Source: Betaproteobacteria bacterium (GTDB taxonomy: Bacteria > Pseudomonadota > Gammaproteobacteria > Burkholderiales > Burkholderiaceae_F). From it: DNA of 64,000 nt. Positions within the stretch are counted from its first letter, which is position 1. Every line of letters starts with the position of its first letter. The stretch is from the NCBI GenBank assembly GCA_016861185.1, contig BOKW01000002.1:62001-126000 (forward strand), in the 5' to 3' direction. The notes under the pieces were generated by a model. It had not been told where the DNA came from, did no database searches, and saw only the letters and a list, made by a program, of their open reading frames with translations. This document shows positions 1-11,838 of the stretch, one piece after another. Made by a program: the position numbers and the translations under genes.

Positions 1-422
1 ACTACGACACGCCCGAAGCCGTGCGCGCCGAGGCGATTCCGGCCGACCTCGCCGCGCGGCTTTCGAATGCGACCGCGCTCGCGCCCGCGCTCGTTCGGCC
101 GGCCGGGGGCACGCAGCGCATCGCCGACGTGCCGATCTACTTCGTCGACGCCATCGTGCGGCGCGCCGAGTCGCTCCAGAAAACGCGCGACGCACGGCCG
201 CCGAAGGCGACCGCGAACGCGGCCACGCTCGCGAAGTTCGGCCTGGCTGCCGGCGCCAAGGCGCGGGTCGTTCAGGCGAGCGCGCAGGGCGAGGCGAGCG
301 CGCTGCTCGAATGCGCGCTCGACGACCGGCTGCCCGACGGCGTCGTGCGCGTGCCGGCTGCGCATGCGTCGACCGCCACGCTGGGCGCGCTGTTCGGTCC
401 GATCGCGCTGGAGCGCGCGTGA
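1..422 (+). CDS. nuoG: NADH-quinone oxidoreductase subunit G, C-terminal end (partial)
   Basis: The frame enters from the left edge (codons start at base 3) and stops at TGA 420-422, leaving about 139 C-terminal residues; the start is outside the window. This part has no Fe-S cysteine motif. Identification rests on position: it overlaps nuoH by one base (TGATG) and heads a nuoH-I-J-K-L-M-N run in which nuoG normally comes just before nuoH. The segment [19 protein letters not shown] fits the end of betaproteobacterial NuoG as I know it. NuoG is the large Fe-S subunit of the peripheral arm of complex I. Confidence 0.85.
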   Translation, partial: YDTPEAVRAEAIPADLAARLSNATALAPALVRPAGGTQRIADVPIYFVDAIVRRAESLQKTRDARPPKATANAATLAKFGLAAGAKARVVQASAQGEASALLECALDDRLPDGVVRVPAAHASTATLGALFGPIALERA

Positions 423-1516
423 TGAACGGCGTGCTCGAGTTCGGCAACGGCGTGTTCGGCGGCGCGTGGCCGACCGTGTGGTCGCTTGCGAAGATCGTCG
501 CGATCGTGCTGCCGCTGCTGGTGCTGGTCGCCTACCTGACGCTGTGGGAGCGCAAGCTGATCGGCTGGATGCACGTGCGGCTCGGGCCGAACCGCGTCGG
601 CTTCGGCGGGCTGCTGCAGCCGTGGGCGGATGCCGTCAAGCTGATCTTCAAGGAAGTCATCGCGCCGACGCAGGCCGACAAGCCGCTGTTCTTCCTGGCG
701 CCGGTGATGGTGATGATGCCGGCGCTCGCCGCGTGGGCGGTCGTTCCGTTCGGGCCGGGACTGGTGCTCGCGGACATCAACGCCGGGCTGCTGTTCGTGA
801 TGGCGATCACCTCGGTCGGCGTCTATGGCGTGATCATCGCCGGCTGGGCGTCGAACTCGAAGTACGCCTTCCTCGGCGCAATGCGCGCCGCCGCGCAGAT
901 GGTGAGCTACGAGTTGGCGATGGGATTCGTGCTGGTCACCGTGCTGCTGGTCGCCGGCACGCTGAACATGACCGGCATCGTCAACGGCCAGAACACCGGG
1001 TACTTCGCCGAGCGCGGCCTGAACTTCCTGTCGTGGAACTGGCTGCCGCTGCTGCCGCTGTTCGTGATCTACGTCGTCTCCAGCGTGGCGGAAACCAACC
1101 GCCATCCGTTCGACGTGGTCGAGGGCGAGTCGGAGATCGTCGCCGGCCACATGATCGAATACTCGGGCATGAGCTTCGCGGTGTTTTTCCTCGGCGAATA
1201 CGCGAACATGATCCTGCTGTCGACGCTGGCGACGATCATGTTCCTGGGCGGGTGGGCCGCGCCGGTGAATCTCGAGCTGCTGCTCGGCGTCGACTTCCCG
1301 GCGTGGTTCGACGGGCTGTCGAACTGGTTCTGGCTGTTCGCGAAGGCGTTCTTCGTTGTCTCGCTGTTCATCTGGTTCCGGGCGTCGTTCCCGCGCTACC
1401 GCTACGACCAGATCATGCGGCTCGGCTGGAAGGTCTTCATTCCGATCACGCTCGTGTGGCTGGTCGTGGTCGCGGTGTGGATGCAGACGCCGTTGAACAT
1501 CTGGAAGGCCGGGTGA
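422..1516 (+). CDS. nuoH: NADH-quinone oxidoreductase subunit H
   Basis: Membrane subunit of complex I that forms the quinone-binding end together with NuoB and NuoD (ND1 family). It has 364 residues and about eight hydrophobic helices. Two family signatures are visible: [18 protein letters not shown] at 43-60, and the acidic loop [19 protein letters not shown] at 224-242 that lines the quinone channel. The ATG at 422 overlaps the nuoG stop by one base, implying translational coupling; the frame is open further upstream, but only inside nuoG. The stop at 1514-1516 is two bases before nuoI. Confidence 0.97.
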   Translation: MNGVLEFGNGVFGGAWPTVWSLAKIVAIVLPLLVLVAYLTLWERKLIGWMHVRLGPNRVGFGGLLQPWADAVKLIFKEVIAPTQADKPLFFLAPVMVMMPALAAWAVVPFGPGLVLADINAGLLFVMAITSVGVYGVIIAGWASNSKYAFLGAMRAAAQMVSYELAMGFVLVTVLLVAGTLNMTGIVNGQNTGYFAERGLNFLSWNWLPLLPLFVIYVVSSVAETNRHPFDVVEGESEIVAGHMIEYSGMSFAVFFLGEYANMILLSTLATIMFLGGWAAPVNLELLLGVDFPAWFDGLSNWFWLFAKAFFVVSLFIWFRASFPRYRYDQIMRLGWKVFIPITLVWLVVVAVWMQTPLNIWKAG

Positions 1517-1518
1517 TC

Positions 1519-2007
1519 ATGGAAGCCATCCGCGAATTCTTCGGCAGCCTGCTCCTGAAGGAGCTGCTCAAGGGTCTGGCGCTGACCGGGCGGTACGCGT
1601 TCTCGCGCAAGATCACGATCCAGTACCCGGAAGAGAAGACGCCGATGTCGCCGCGCTTCCGCGGGCTGCACGCGCTGCGCCGCTATCCGAACGGCGAGGA
1701 GCGCTGCATCGCGTGCAAGCTGTGCGAGGCGGTGTGCCCGGCGCTGGCGATCACGATCGAGAGCGAACAGCGCGCCGACGGCACGCGCCGCACGACCCGC
1801 TACGACATCGACCTCACCAAGTGCATCTTCTGCGGCTTCTGCGAGGAGAGCTGCCCGGTCGACTCGATCGTCGAGACGCACATCCACGAATACCACGGCG
1901 AAAAGCGCGGCGACCTGTACTACACGAAGGAAATGCTGCTCGCGGTCGGCGACCGCTACGAAAAGGAGATCGCCGCGGCGCGCGCGGAGGACGCTCGCTA
2001 CCGGTAG
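1519..2007 (+). CDS. nuoI: NADH-quinone oxidoreductase subunit I (two 4Fe-4S ferredoxin domain)
   Basis: Peripheral-arm subunit that passes electrons from NuoG to NuoB through clusters N6a and N6b. It has 162 residues with two complete 4Fe-4S motifs: [12 protein letters not shown] (C63, C66, C69, C73) and [12 protein letters not shown] (C102, C105, C108, C112). The N-terminal amphipathic stretch (residues 1-30) is the usual membrane-contact helix. ATG 1519 follows the nuoH stop by two bases and gives the normal family length. Confidence 0.97.
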   Translation: MEAIREFFGSLLLKELLKGLALTGRYAFSRKITIQYPEEKTPMSPRFRGLHALRRYPNGEERCIACKLCEAVCPALAITIESEQRADGTRRTTRYDIDLTKCIFCGFCEESCPVDSIVETHIHEYHGEKRGDLYYTKEMLLAVGDRYEKEIAAARAEDARYR

Positions 2008-2032
2008 TCGGCCGACGCCCGACGCTACTCAA

Positions 2033-2665
2033 ATGGACACCAACACCATCCTGTTCCTCGTGTTCTCGGCGATCCTGCTGGTCGCGGCGCTGCGCGTGAT
2101 CACCGCGCGCAATCCCGTGCACGCGGTGCTTTTTCTCGTGCTGTCGTTCTTCTCGGCGGCTGCCCTGTGGATGCTCGCGCGCGCCGAGTTCCTGGCCATC
2201 GCGCTGGTGCTCGTCTACGTGGGCGCGGTGATGGTGCTGTTCCTGTTCGTCGTGATGATGCTCGACATCAACGTCGACCGGTTGCGGCAGGGCTTCTGGC
2301 GCCATCTGCCGCTCGCCGGTTTCGTCGCCGCGCTGATCGTGCTGCAGCTCTGGCTGGTGCTGTCGTACGGGCGCTGGCAGACGATGACCGAACCCGGCGC
2401 GGGGATCCGCGAAGCGAACAACATCGAGGCGCTCGGGCGGCTGACCTTCACCGAGTACGTCTATCCGCTGCAGGTCGCCGGCGTCATCCTGCTGGTGGCG
2501 ATCATCGCGGCGATCGCGCTGACGCTGCGCCGGCGCAAGGACACGAAGTACCAGGACCCGTCGCGCCAGATCAAGGTCAAGCGCCAGGAGCGGGTTCGGC
2601 TGGTGCCGATGCCGGCCGACGCCGAAGGCCGGCAGACCGCCGCGGCGCCGGCGAAGAAGGGCTGA
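2033..2665 (+). CDS. nuoJ: NADH-quinone oxidoreductase subunit J
   Basis: Membrane subunit of complex I (ND6 family) with 210 residues. Five hydrophobic helices lie in the first 170 residues, followed by a charged cytoplasmic tail rich in Arg and Lys. The third helix region ([20 protein letters not shown]) is the characteristic pi-bulge helix of this family. It sits 25 bp after nuoI and 32 bp before nuoK in one operon. Confidence 0.96.
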   Translation: MDTNTILFLVFSAILLVAALRVITARNPVHAVLFLVLSFFSAAALWMLARAEFLAIALVLVYVGAVMVLFLFVVMMLDINVDRLRQGFWRHLPLAGFVAALIVLQLWLVLSYGRWQTMTEPGAGIREANNIEALGRLTFTEYVYPLQVAGVILLVAIIAAIALTLRRRKDTKYQDPSRQIKVKRQERVRLVPMPADAEGRQTAAAPAKKG

Positions 2666-2697
2666 GGAAGGGCGCGAGGAGAGGGGAAAGAACAACG

Positions 2698-3003
2698 ATG
2701 GTTTCGCTGTCCTGGTACCTGGGCGTCGGTGCGCTGCTGTTCGCGATCAGCGTGATCGGCATCTTCCTGAACCGCAAGAACCTGATCGTGCTGCTGATGG
2801 CGATCGAGCTGATGCTGCTCGCCGTCAACACCAACTTCATCGCGTTTTCGCATTACCTCGGTGATTTCCACGGGCAGGTGTTCGTCTTCTTCATCCTGAC
2901 CGTCGCCGCCGCCGAATCGGCGATCGGCCTGGCGATCCTGGTCGTTCTGTTCCGCAACCTGTCGACGATCAACGTCGACGAGCTCGATGCATTGAAGGGC
3001 TGA
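2698..3003 (+). CDS. nuoK: NADH-quinone oxidoreductase subunit K
   Basis: Small proton-path subunit of complex I (ND4L family): 101 residues, three helices. The two membrane-buried glutamates expected for proton transfer are present as E37 ([11 protein letters not shown]) and E73 ([11 protein letters not shown]). ATG 2698 follows a purine-rich ribosome-binding stretch (gaggggaaag, about 2685-2694). Although the frame is open far upstream inside nuoJ, this start gives the standard family length. Confidence 0.97.
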   Translation: MVSLSWYLGVGALLFAISVIGIFLNRKNLIVLLMAIELMLLAVNTNFIAFSHYLGDFHGQVFVFFILTVAAAESAIGLAILVVLFRNLSTINVDELDALKG

Positions 3004-3004
3004 A

Positions 3005-5050
<2,046 letters not shown>

Positions 5051-5063
5051 GGGGCGGGCGCCG

Positions 5064-6575
5064 ATGCAGACGATGACTCCCTGGCTGAGCCTCGCGATCT
5101 GGATCCCGATCGCGGCGGGCCTGTTCCTGCTCGCGGTCGGACGCGACCGCAGCGCCGCGCTGGTCAAGACCGTCGCGCTCGCCGGCAGCCTGCTCGGGCT
5201 GCTGGTCACGATCCCGCTCTACACGCAGTTCGATCCGGCGCAGGCCGGGCTGCAGTTCGTGGAAAGGGCCGTGTGGATCGAGCGGCTGAACGCGCACTAC
5301 CACGTGGGCGTGGACGGCATCTCGGTGTGGTTCGTGCTGCTGACCGCGTTCATGACGGTGCTCGTCGTGATCGCCGGCTGGGACGTGATCGAGCAGAAGG
5401 TCGCGCAGTACAACGCGGCCTTCCTGACCCTGTCGGGGCTGATGATCGGCGTGTTCGCCGCCGCCGACGGGCTGCTGTTCTACGTGTTCTTCGAGGCCAC
5501 ACTGATCCCGATGTACATCATCATCGGCATCTGGGGCGGGCCGAACCGCGTCTACGCGGCGTTCAAGTTCTTCCTGTACACGCTGGCCGGCTCGCTGCTG
5601 ATGCTGGTTGCTTTCGTGTACCTGTACTACACGGCGGGCGGCAGCTTCGATCTGGCCGCCTGGCACGAGCTGAAGATCCCGCTCGCGGCGCAGATCCTGC
5701 TGTTCCTCGCGTTCTTCGCTTCGTTCGCGGTCAAGGTGCCGATGTGGCCGGTGCACACCTGGCTGCCCGACGCGCACGTCGAGGCGCCCACGGGCGGATC
5801 GGTGATCCTGGCCGCGATCATGCTGAAGCTCGGCGCCTACGGCTTCGTGCGCTTCTCGCTGCCGATCACTCCGGACGCGTCGCACGAGCTGGCGTGGTTC
5901 ATCGTCGCCATCTCGCTGATCGCGGTCGTCTACATCGGCTTCGTCGCGCTGGTGCAGACCGACATGAAGAAGCTGGTCGCGTACAGCTCGATCGCACACA
6001 TGGGCTTCGTGACGCTCGGCTTCTTCATCTTCAGCCAGATCGGCGTCGAAGGCGCGCTCGTGCAGATGATCTCGCACGGGTTCGTCTCCGGTGCACTGTT
6101 CCTGTGCATCGGCGTGATGTACGACCGCATGCACAGCCGCAACATCGCCGACTACGGCGGCGTGGTCAACACGATGCCGAAGTTCGCCGCGCTGATGATG
6201 CTGTTCGCGATGGCCAACTCGGGGCTGCCCGCGACCAGCGGCTTCGTCGGCGAGTTCATGGTGATCCTGGGCGCGGTCAAGCACAACTTCTGGATCGGCG
6301 CGGCCGCCGCGCTGACGCTGATCCTCGGCGCGGCGTATTCGCTGTGGATGTACAAGCGGGTGATCTTCGGCGAGATCGCGAATCCGCGCGTGGCCGCACT
6401 GGCCGATCTGAACGCGCGCGAGTTCATCGTGCTCGCGCTGCTCGCGGTCGCGGTACTGTGGATGGGCGTCTATCCGAAGCCGTTTACCGACCTGATGCAC
6501 GCCTCCGTGAGCGAGCTGCTGCAACACGTCGCGCAGTCGAAACTGCCCGCGCCGGCCGTGCTGAGCGGAAACTGA
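5064..6575 (+). CDS. nuoM: NADH-quinone oxidoreductase subunit M
   Basis: Antiporter-like proton-pumping subunit of complex I (ND4 family), with 503 residues and about 14 helices. The buried glutamate lies in FYVFFEATLIPMYIIIG and the channel lysine in FAVKVPMWPVHTWLPDAHVE, followed by the family-typical APTGGSVILAAIMLKLGAYG. It starts 13 bp after nuoL and ends 16 bp before nuoN. Confidence 0.97.
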   Translation: MQTMTPWLSLAIWIPIAAGLFLLAVGRDRSAALVKTVALAGSLLGLLVTIPLYTQFDPAQAGLQFVERAVWIERLNAHYHVGVDGISVWFVLLTAFMTVLVVIAGWDVIEQKVAQYNAAFLTLSGLMIGVFAAADGLLFYVFFEATLIPMYIIIGIWGGPNRVYAAFKFFLYTLAGSLLMLVAFVYLYYTAGGSFDLAAWHELKIPLAAQILLFLAFFASFAVKVPMWPVHTWLPDAHVEAPTGGSVILAAIMLKLGAYGFVRFSLPITPDASHELAWFIVAISLIAVVYIGFVALVQTDMKKLVAYSSIAHMGFVTLGFFIFSQIGVEGALVQMISHGFVSGALFLCIGVMYDRMHSRNIADYGGVVNTMPKFAALMMLFAMANSGLPATSGFVGEFMVILGAVKHNFWIGAAAALTLILGAAYSLWMYKRVIFGEIANPRVAALADLNAREFIVLALLAVAVLWMGVYPKPFTDLMHASVSELLQHVAQSKLPAPAVLSGN

Positions 6576-6591
6576 GGCGGGCGCAGACACA

Positions 6592-8079
6592 ATGGACAAG
6601 CTGAACCTCTTTGCCGCCGCGCCCGAGATCGCGCTGCTCGCTGCCGCCGGCGTGGTCATGGTCGCCGATCTCTTCGTCTCCGACGCCCGGCGCAACGCCA
6701 CCTATGCGCTGACGCTCGCCGCGCTCGTGCTCGTTTCGGGCGTCTGCGCGTTCTTCCTCGGCAACGACGTCGTGCAGTACGCGTTCCACGGCATGTACGT
6801 GACCGACCCGATGGCCAACGTGCTGAAGCTGTTCGCCGCGCTGTGCACCGCGCTGATGCTGGTCTACGCGCAGGGCTACGCGCGCGACCGTGGCATCTGG
6901 AAGGGGGAGATCTTCACGCTCGCGCTGTTCGTGCTGCTCGGCATCTTCGTGATGATCTCGGCGAACAACCTGCTGGTGATCTACCTCGGACTAGAGCTGC
7001 AGGCGCTCGCGCTGTACGCGCTGGTCGCGCTGAGACGGGACGACGCGCGCGCGACCGAAGCGGCGATGAAGTACTTCGTGCTGGGCGCGCTCGCCTCGGG
7101 TTTCCTTCTGTACGGCATGTCGATGCTGTACGGCGCCGCCGGGACGCTCGACCTCAACGATCTCGCGCGGCGCATCGCCGGCGGCCAGGTCGCCAGCCGT
7201 CCCGCGCTCGTGCTCGGCACCGTGTTCATCGTCGCCGGACTCGGCTTCAAGTTCGGCGCGGTGCCTTTCCACATGTGGGTGCCCGACGTGTATCACGGCG
7301 CGCCGACGCCGGTCACGGTGCTGATCGGTTCGGCACCGAAGATCGCCGCATTCGCGATCGCGTTCCGGCTGCTGGTCGAAGGGCTGCTGCCGCTCGCGGT
7401 CGACTGGCAGAAGATGCTCGTCGTGCTCGCGGTGGGGTCGCTCGCGATCGGCAACGTCACGGCCATCGCGCAGAGCAACCTCAAGCGCATGCTGGCGTAC
7501 TCGACGATCGGCCAGATGGGTTTCATGCTGCTCGCGATGCTGTCGGGTGTCGTCGGCGGCAACACGATGTCGACCGCGAACGCGTACAGCGCGGCGATGT
7601 TCTACGTGATCACCTACGCGATCACCACGCTCGGCACCTTCGGCATCATCATGCTGCTGGCGCGGCAGGGCTTCGAGGCCGAGGAGATCGCGGATCTGCG
7701 CGGCCTGAACCGGCGCAGCCCGTGGTACGCGTTCGTGATGCTGCTGCTGATGTTTTCGCTCGCCGGCGTGCCGCCGACGGTCGGTTTCTACGCCAAGCTG
7801 GTCGTGCTGCAGGCGCTGCTCGGCAGCGGGATCACGACCGGCATGGTGTGGCTCGCGGTGATCGCTGTGCTGTTTTCCCTGGTCGGCGCGTTCTACTACC
7901 TGCGGGTGGTCAAGGTGATGTACTTCGACGAGCCGGCCGACAACGCGCCGATCGTCGCCGCGCAGGACATGCGCGTGGCGCTGTCCGCGAACGGCGCGTT
8001 CGTGCTGGTGCTCGGCGTCATCCCGCAGTATCTGCTCGCGCTGTGCGCGAACGCGATGATCAGGACACTCGGCGGATAG
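6592..8079 (+). CDS. nuoN: NADH-quinone oxidoreductase subunit N
   Basis: Third antiporter-like subunit of complex I (ND2 family), with 495 residues and about 14 helices. Signature stretches are YLGLELQALALYALVAL (buried glutamate) and KFGAVPFHMWVPDVYHGAPT (channel lysine), then SAPKIAAFAIAFRLL. It is the last nuo gene. The Nudix gene starts only four bases later, so the operon probably reads through. Confidence 0.97.
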   Translation: MDKLNLFAAAPEIALLAAAGVVMVADLFVSDARRNATYALTLAALVLVSGVCAFFLGNDVVQYAFHGMYVTDPMANVLKLFAALCTALMLVYAQGYARDRGIWKGEIFTLALFVLLGIFVMISANNLLVIYLGLELQALALYALVALRRDDARATEAAMKYFVLGALASGFLLYGMSMLYGAAGTLDLNDLARRIAGGQVASRPALVLGTVFIVAGLGFKFGAVPFHMWVPDVYHGAPTPVTVLIGSAPKIAAFAIAFRLLVEGLLPLAVDWQKMLVVLAVGSLAIGNVTAIAQSNLKRMLAYSTIGQMGFMLLAMLSGVVGGNTMSTANAYSAAMFYVITYAITTLGTFGIIMLLARQGFEAEEIADLRGLNRRSPWYAFVMLLLMFSLAGVPPTVGFYAKLVVLQALLGSGITTGMVWLAVIAVLFSLVGAFYYLRVVKVMYFDEPADNAPIVAAQDMRVALSANGAFVLVLGVIPQYLLALCANAMIRTLGG

Positions 8080-8083
8080 CATC

Positions 8084-8668
8084 GTGAGCGATCTGCCCGC
8101 GTCCGTCGATCCGCTCGCCGAGGAGACGCTCGAGTCGACGGTCGTCTACGAGGGCGTGCTGCTGAAGGTCTACTCGGACCAGGTGCGCTGCCCGGACGGG
8201 CACATCGCCACCCGCGAATACCTGCGCCATCCGGGGGCGGTGATGATGATCCCGCTGCTCGACGACGGCCAAGTCGTGCTCGAGCGCCAGTATCGCTATC
8301 CGGCGCGTCGCAGCTTCACGGAGTTTCCCGCGGGCAAGATCGATCCCGGCGAAGGGCTGCTCGCCTGCGCGCAGCGCGAGCTGATGGAAGAGACCGGCTA
8401 TAGCGCGGCCGAATGGATCTACCTCGGCGGCTTCTACAACGCGATCGGCTACTGCGACGAGAAGATCGAGGTCTACCTCGCGCGCGGGCTCAGGCGCGAG
8501 CGCGAACCGAACAGCGACGCCGGCGAGGTGCTCGAGGTCTTCACCGCGCCCTGGGAAGAGCTGCTGGAGTGGGTGCGCGAGGGCAGCGTGACCGACGTCA
8601 AGACCATCGTCGGCGTCTACTGGCTCGAGCGCTACCTGGCCGGCGAATGGGAAAGGGCGGCGGACTGA
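8084..8668 (+). CDS. Nudix hydrolase, ADP-ribose pyrophosphatase type
   Basis: Cytosolic hydrolase that probably cleaves ADP-ribose or a related nucleoside diphosphate sugar. It has 194 residues. The complete Nudix box runs from G84 to Y106 (GKIDPGEGLLACAQRELMEE...), and the preceding ERQYRYPARRSFTEFPAG is typical of the ADP-ribose pyrophosphatase branch. It starts with GTG at 8084, four bases after the nuoN stop, so it is likely co-transcribed with complex I. In several Burkholderiales a small DUF2818 membrane gene sits between nuoN and this gene; it is absent here. The exact substrate cannot be read from the sequence. Confidence 0.88.
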   Translation: MSDLPASVDPLAEETLESTVVYEGVLLKVYSDQVRCPDGHIATREYLRHPGAVMMIPLLDDGQVVLERQYRYPARRSFTEFPAGKIDPGEGLLACAQRELMEETGYSAAEWIYLGGFYNAIGYCDEKIEVYLARGLRREREPNSDAGEVLEVFTAPWEELLEWVREGSVTDVKTIVGVYWLERYLAGEWERAAD

Positions 8669-8674
8669 GCGTCC

Positions 8675-9958
8675 TCAGCAGGCGCGCAGCGCGTTTTCCA
8701 GGTCGGCGATCAGATCGTCCTCGTGTTCGAGGCCGATCGACATCCGGATCAGCCCTTCGGTGACGCCGACCTGGCGGCGCACGTCTTCCGGAACGCCCGA
8801 GTGCGTCGTCGAGGCCGGATGGCAGACCAGCGACTCGGTGCCGCCCAGGCTCACCGCGGACTTGAACAGCGTCAGCGCGTTGATGAAGCGGAACGCCCTG
8901 TCCCGTCCGCCGTCGAGCACGAACGAGAAGGTCGAACCCGGGCCGCTGCACTGGCGCCGGTAGACCTGCTGGTACGCGGGATCGGCGATGTGCTCGGGGT
9001 GCAGCACCTGAACCCTGCGGATCGGATTCTCCGCGAGCCAGCGTGCGACCCGACCGCCCGTCTGCGCGGCGCGCCGCATCCGCAGCACGAGCGTTTCCAT
9101 CGAGCGCGCGATCATCCACGACGAATGCGGGTCGAGCTGCGCGCCGAACGCGCCGCGCATCAGCCTGAGCCTGCGGATCAGCTCGCTGCGCCCGGTGACG
9201 CCGCCGGCCACCAGATCGCTGTGCCCGCCGACATACTTGGTCAGCGAGTACACGGACAGGTCGATGCCGTCGCGGATCGGGTGCTGGAAGATCGGGCCGA
9301 GCATCGTGTTGTCGCAGGCCGATAGCGGCCGATAGCCGTGCCTGCGCTCGAACGCCGCGAGCGCCTGTCCGACCGCCTGCAGGTCGATCAGCGCGTTGGT
9401 CGGGTTCGCCGGCGTTTCGATGTAAAACAACGTCACCTTGCCGCGCGCCGCGGCCGCTTCCAGCGCCGCCTCCATTTCGGAGCGGGACAGCCCGTCGGTG
9501 AACGGCTGGCCGCCCACGCCCCATTCGGGCAGGATCTTGCGGATCAGCGTCTCGGTGCCGCCGTACAGCGGCGTCGAGTGAACGATCTGGTCGCCGGGCC
9601 GCAGGAAGGTCAGGAACACCATGCCGATCGCCGCCATGCCGCTCGAGGTCACGGCGGCGGCCTCGGCGCCGTCGAGCAGCGCGAGGCGGTCCTCGACGAT
9701 CTCCAGGTTCGGATGGTTGAAGCGGCTGTAGACGAGCCCGGCGCCGGTATCCTGCGGCGCGGGCTTGCGGCCGGCGACGACGTCGAAAAATTCCGCTCCG
9801 TCCTCGGCGGTGCGGAACGCGAAGGTCGACGTGAGGAACACCGGCGGCTTGACCGCGCCCTCGGAGAGGAACGGGTCGTAGCCGTACGACATCATCTGCG
9901 TCTCGGGATGCAGCTCCCGGTTGCGGATCGCTTTCTTGTGATAGTTGGCGTACGACAT
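8675..9958 (-). CDS. Cys/Met-metabolism PLP-dependent enzyme (methionine gamma-lyase / cystathionine gamma-synthase-like)
   Basis: Fold-type I PLP enzyme of 427 residues, slightly longer than the usual ~400. The Schiff-base lysine is K241 in SVYSLTKYVGGHSDLVAGG. The phosphate-binding SSGMAAIG lies at 105-112, and YSRFNHPNLEIVEDRLA (77-93) is the family substrate-binding segment. The usual VVVDNTFATP stretch is replaced by LSACDNTMLGP (212-222), so the subgroup is uncertain. Function could be gamma-elimination of methionine or homocysteine, or gamma-replacement on an activated homoserine. AAGGAGACTC precedes the ATG. It converges on the Nudix gene with a 6-bp gap. Confidence 0.85.
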   Translation of the reverse strand: MSYANYHKKAIRNRELHPETQMMSYGYDPFLSEGAVKPPVFLTSTFAFRTAEDGAEFFDVVAGRKPAPQDTGAGLVYSRFNHPNLEIVEDRLALLDGAEAAAVTSSGMAAIGMVFLTFLRPGDQIVHSTPLYGGTETLIRKILPEWGVGGQPFTDGLSRSEMEAALEAAAARGKVTLFYIETPANPTNALIDLQAVGQALAAFERRHGYRPLSACDNTMLGPIFQHPIRDGIDLSVYSLTKYVGGHSDLVAGGVTGRSELIRRLRLMRGAFGAQLDPHSSWMIARSMETLVLRMRRAAQTGGRVARWLAENPIRRVQVLHPEHIADPAYQQVYRRQCSGPGSTFSFVLDGGRDRAFRFINALTLFKSAVSLGGTESLVCHPASTTHSGVPEDVRRQVGVTEGLIRMSIGLEHEDDLIADLENALRAC

Positions 9959-10088
9959 CCGAGTCTCCTTGCGCTCGCGCGTGTAATGGCGCGATCGTCC
10001 GGCAATTCGGAGCCTCGTTCAAGCCGCGCGAGTGCGGCGACCGGCCCGTCGGGTCGGCCGCCGTCGCCGAGCCGCGCCCGGTTCGCCG

Positions 10089-11738
10089 CTACATGTTCGT
10101 GTAGTTCGGCCCGCCGCCGCCCTCGGGCGCGACCCAGACGATGTTCTGCGTCGGGTCCTTGATGTCGCAGGTCTTGCAGTGCACGCAGTTCTGGAAATTG
10201 ATCTGCAGCCTGTCCTGCCCGTCGACCTTGACGAATTCATACACGCCGGCCGGACAGTAGCGGCTCTCCGGGCCTGCGTACTTCGCGAGGTTGATCGCGA
10301 CGGGCACCGACGGATCCTTCAGCGTCAGGTGCGCCGGCTGGTTCTCCTCGTGGTTGGTGTTCGACAGGAACACCGAGGACAGCTTGTCGAACGCGATCAC
10401 GTTGTCGGGCTTGGGATACGCGATCGGCGCGCATTCGGCCGCGGGCTTGAGCTTCTCGTGATCGGCCCTGGCCCGATGCAGCGTCCACGGTGCCTTGCCG
10501 CGGAAGATCAGCTGGTCGATTCCCCACATCACCGCGCCGACGTACAGCCCCTTGTCGAGCCACGGCTTGAAGTTGCGCGCGCGATACAGCTCGTCGTACA
10601 GCCATGACGATTCGAAGGCAGCCGGATACGCCGCGAGCTCGTCGCGTGCGCGTCCGCTTGCGAGCGCGTCGAACGCCGCTTCGGCCGCGAGCATGCCGGT
10701 CTTGATCGCGGCGTGGCTGCCCTTGATCCGCGACGCGTTCAGGAAGCCCGCGTCGCAGCCGACCAGCGCGCCGCCCGGAAAGACGAGCTTCGGCAGCGAC
10801 TGGATGCCGCTCGCGTTGATCGCGCGCGCGCCGTAGGCCAGCCGCTTGCCGCCTTCGAGGAAGGCGCGGATCGCCGGGTGCGTCTTGTAGCGCTGGAATT
10901 CCTGGAACGGCTCGAGATACGGGTTCTCGTAGCCGAGCCCGACCACCAGCCCGAGCGATACCTGGTTGTTCTCGAAGTGGTACAAGAAGCCGCCGCCGTA
11001 AGTCTTCGCGTCGAGCGGCCAGCCGGCGCTGTGTACGACCAGCCCCGGCACGTGCTTCGCCGGGTCGATCTCCCATACCTCCTTGATGCCGATGCCCCAG
11101 GTCTGCGGATCGCGGCCCTCCATCAGCCGGTAGCGCTGGAGGATCTGTTTGCCGAGGTGGCCGCGCGCGCCTTCGGCGAACAGCGTGTATTTGCCGAGCA
11201 GCTCGACGCCAGGCTGGAAGTTGGCGGTCGGCTGGCCGTCCTTGCCGATCCCCATGTTGCCGGTGGCCACCCCGCGCACCGCGCCATGGTCGTCGTACAG
11301 CACCTCGGCCGCGGCGAAGCCCGGGAAGATCTCGACGCCGAGCGCTTCGGCCTGCTGGCCGAGCCAGCGGACGACGTTGGCGAGACTGACGATGTAGTAG
11401 CCGTCGTTGATGAAGCAGTCGGGCAGCAGCCAGTGCGGGTTGTACAGCGCCCGCTTCTCCGTGAGGATGTAGAAGCGGTCTTCCGTGACCTGGGTATTCA
11501 GCGGCGCGCCGCGCTCCTTCCAGTCGGGGAACAACTCGTTGAGCGCGATCGGATCCATCACCGCGCCGGACAGGATGTGCGCGCCGATGTCGGAGCCCTT
11601 TTCGAGCACGCAGACGCTGATTTCGCCGCCTTTGTCCGCGGCGAGTTGCTTGAGCCGGATCGCGGCCGCCAGGCCGGCCGGCCCGCCGCCGACGATCACG
11701 ACGTCGAACTCCATGCTTTCGCGCTGAATGTCCTGCAT
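10089..11738 (-). CDS. Electron transfer flavoprotein-ubiquinone oxidoreductase
   Basis: Membrane-associated FAD and 4Fe-4S protein that moves electrons from acyl-CoA dehydrogenases, via ETF, into the quinone pool. It has 549 residues. The N-terminal dinucleotide-binding motif VVIVGGGPAGLAAAIRL is followed by the FAD and ubiquinone domains. The C-terminal cluster ligands are C495, C518, C521 and C524 (NCVHCKTCDIKDPTQNI). An internal ATG at MEFDVVIVGG is an alternative start. It diverges from the SDR gene across a 100-bp gap. It fits the fatty-acid and acyl-CoA theme of the region. Confidence 0.96.
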   Translation of the reverse strand: MQDIQRESMEFDVVIVGGGPAGLAAAIRLKQLAADKGGEISVCVLEKGSDIGAHILSGAVMDPIALNELFPDWKERGAPLNTQVTEDRFYILTEKRALYNPHWLLPDCFINDGYYIVSLANVVRWLGQQAEALGVEIFPGFAAAEVLYDDHGAVRGVATGNMGIGKDGQPTANFQPGVELLGKYTLFAEGARGHLGKQILQRYRLMEGRDPQTWGIGIKEVWEIDPAKHVPGLVVHSAGWPLDAKTYGGGFLYHFENNQVSLGLVVGLGYENPYLEPFQEFQRYKTHPAIRAFLEGGKRLAYGARAINASGIQSLPKLVFPGGALVGCDAGFLNASRIKGSHAAIKTGMLAAEAAFDALASGRARDELAAYPAAFESSWLYDELYRARNFKPWLDKGLYVGAVMWGIDQLIFRGKAPWTLHRARADHEKLKPAAECAPIAYPKPDNVIAFDKLSSVFLSNTNHEENQPAHLTLKDPSVPVAINLAKYAGPESRYCPAGVYEFVKVDGQDRLQINFQNCVHCKTCDIKDPTQNIVWVAPEGGGGPNYTNM

Positions 11739-11838
11739 GCGGGCCCCGGGTGGTTTCGCGTGGCGGGATTGTCGGCAAGTTCGTTAGAGGCCGCAATCGA
11801 GTGTGCGATCATCCGGCGCGCAAGCGGGGTGGACCGAC

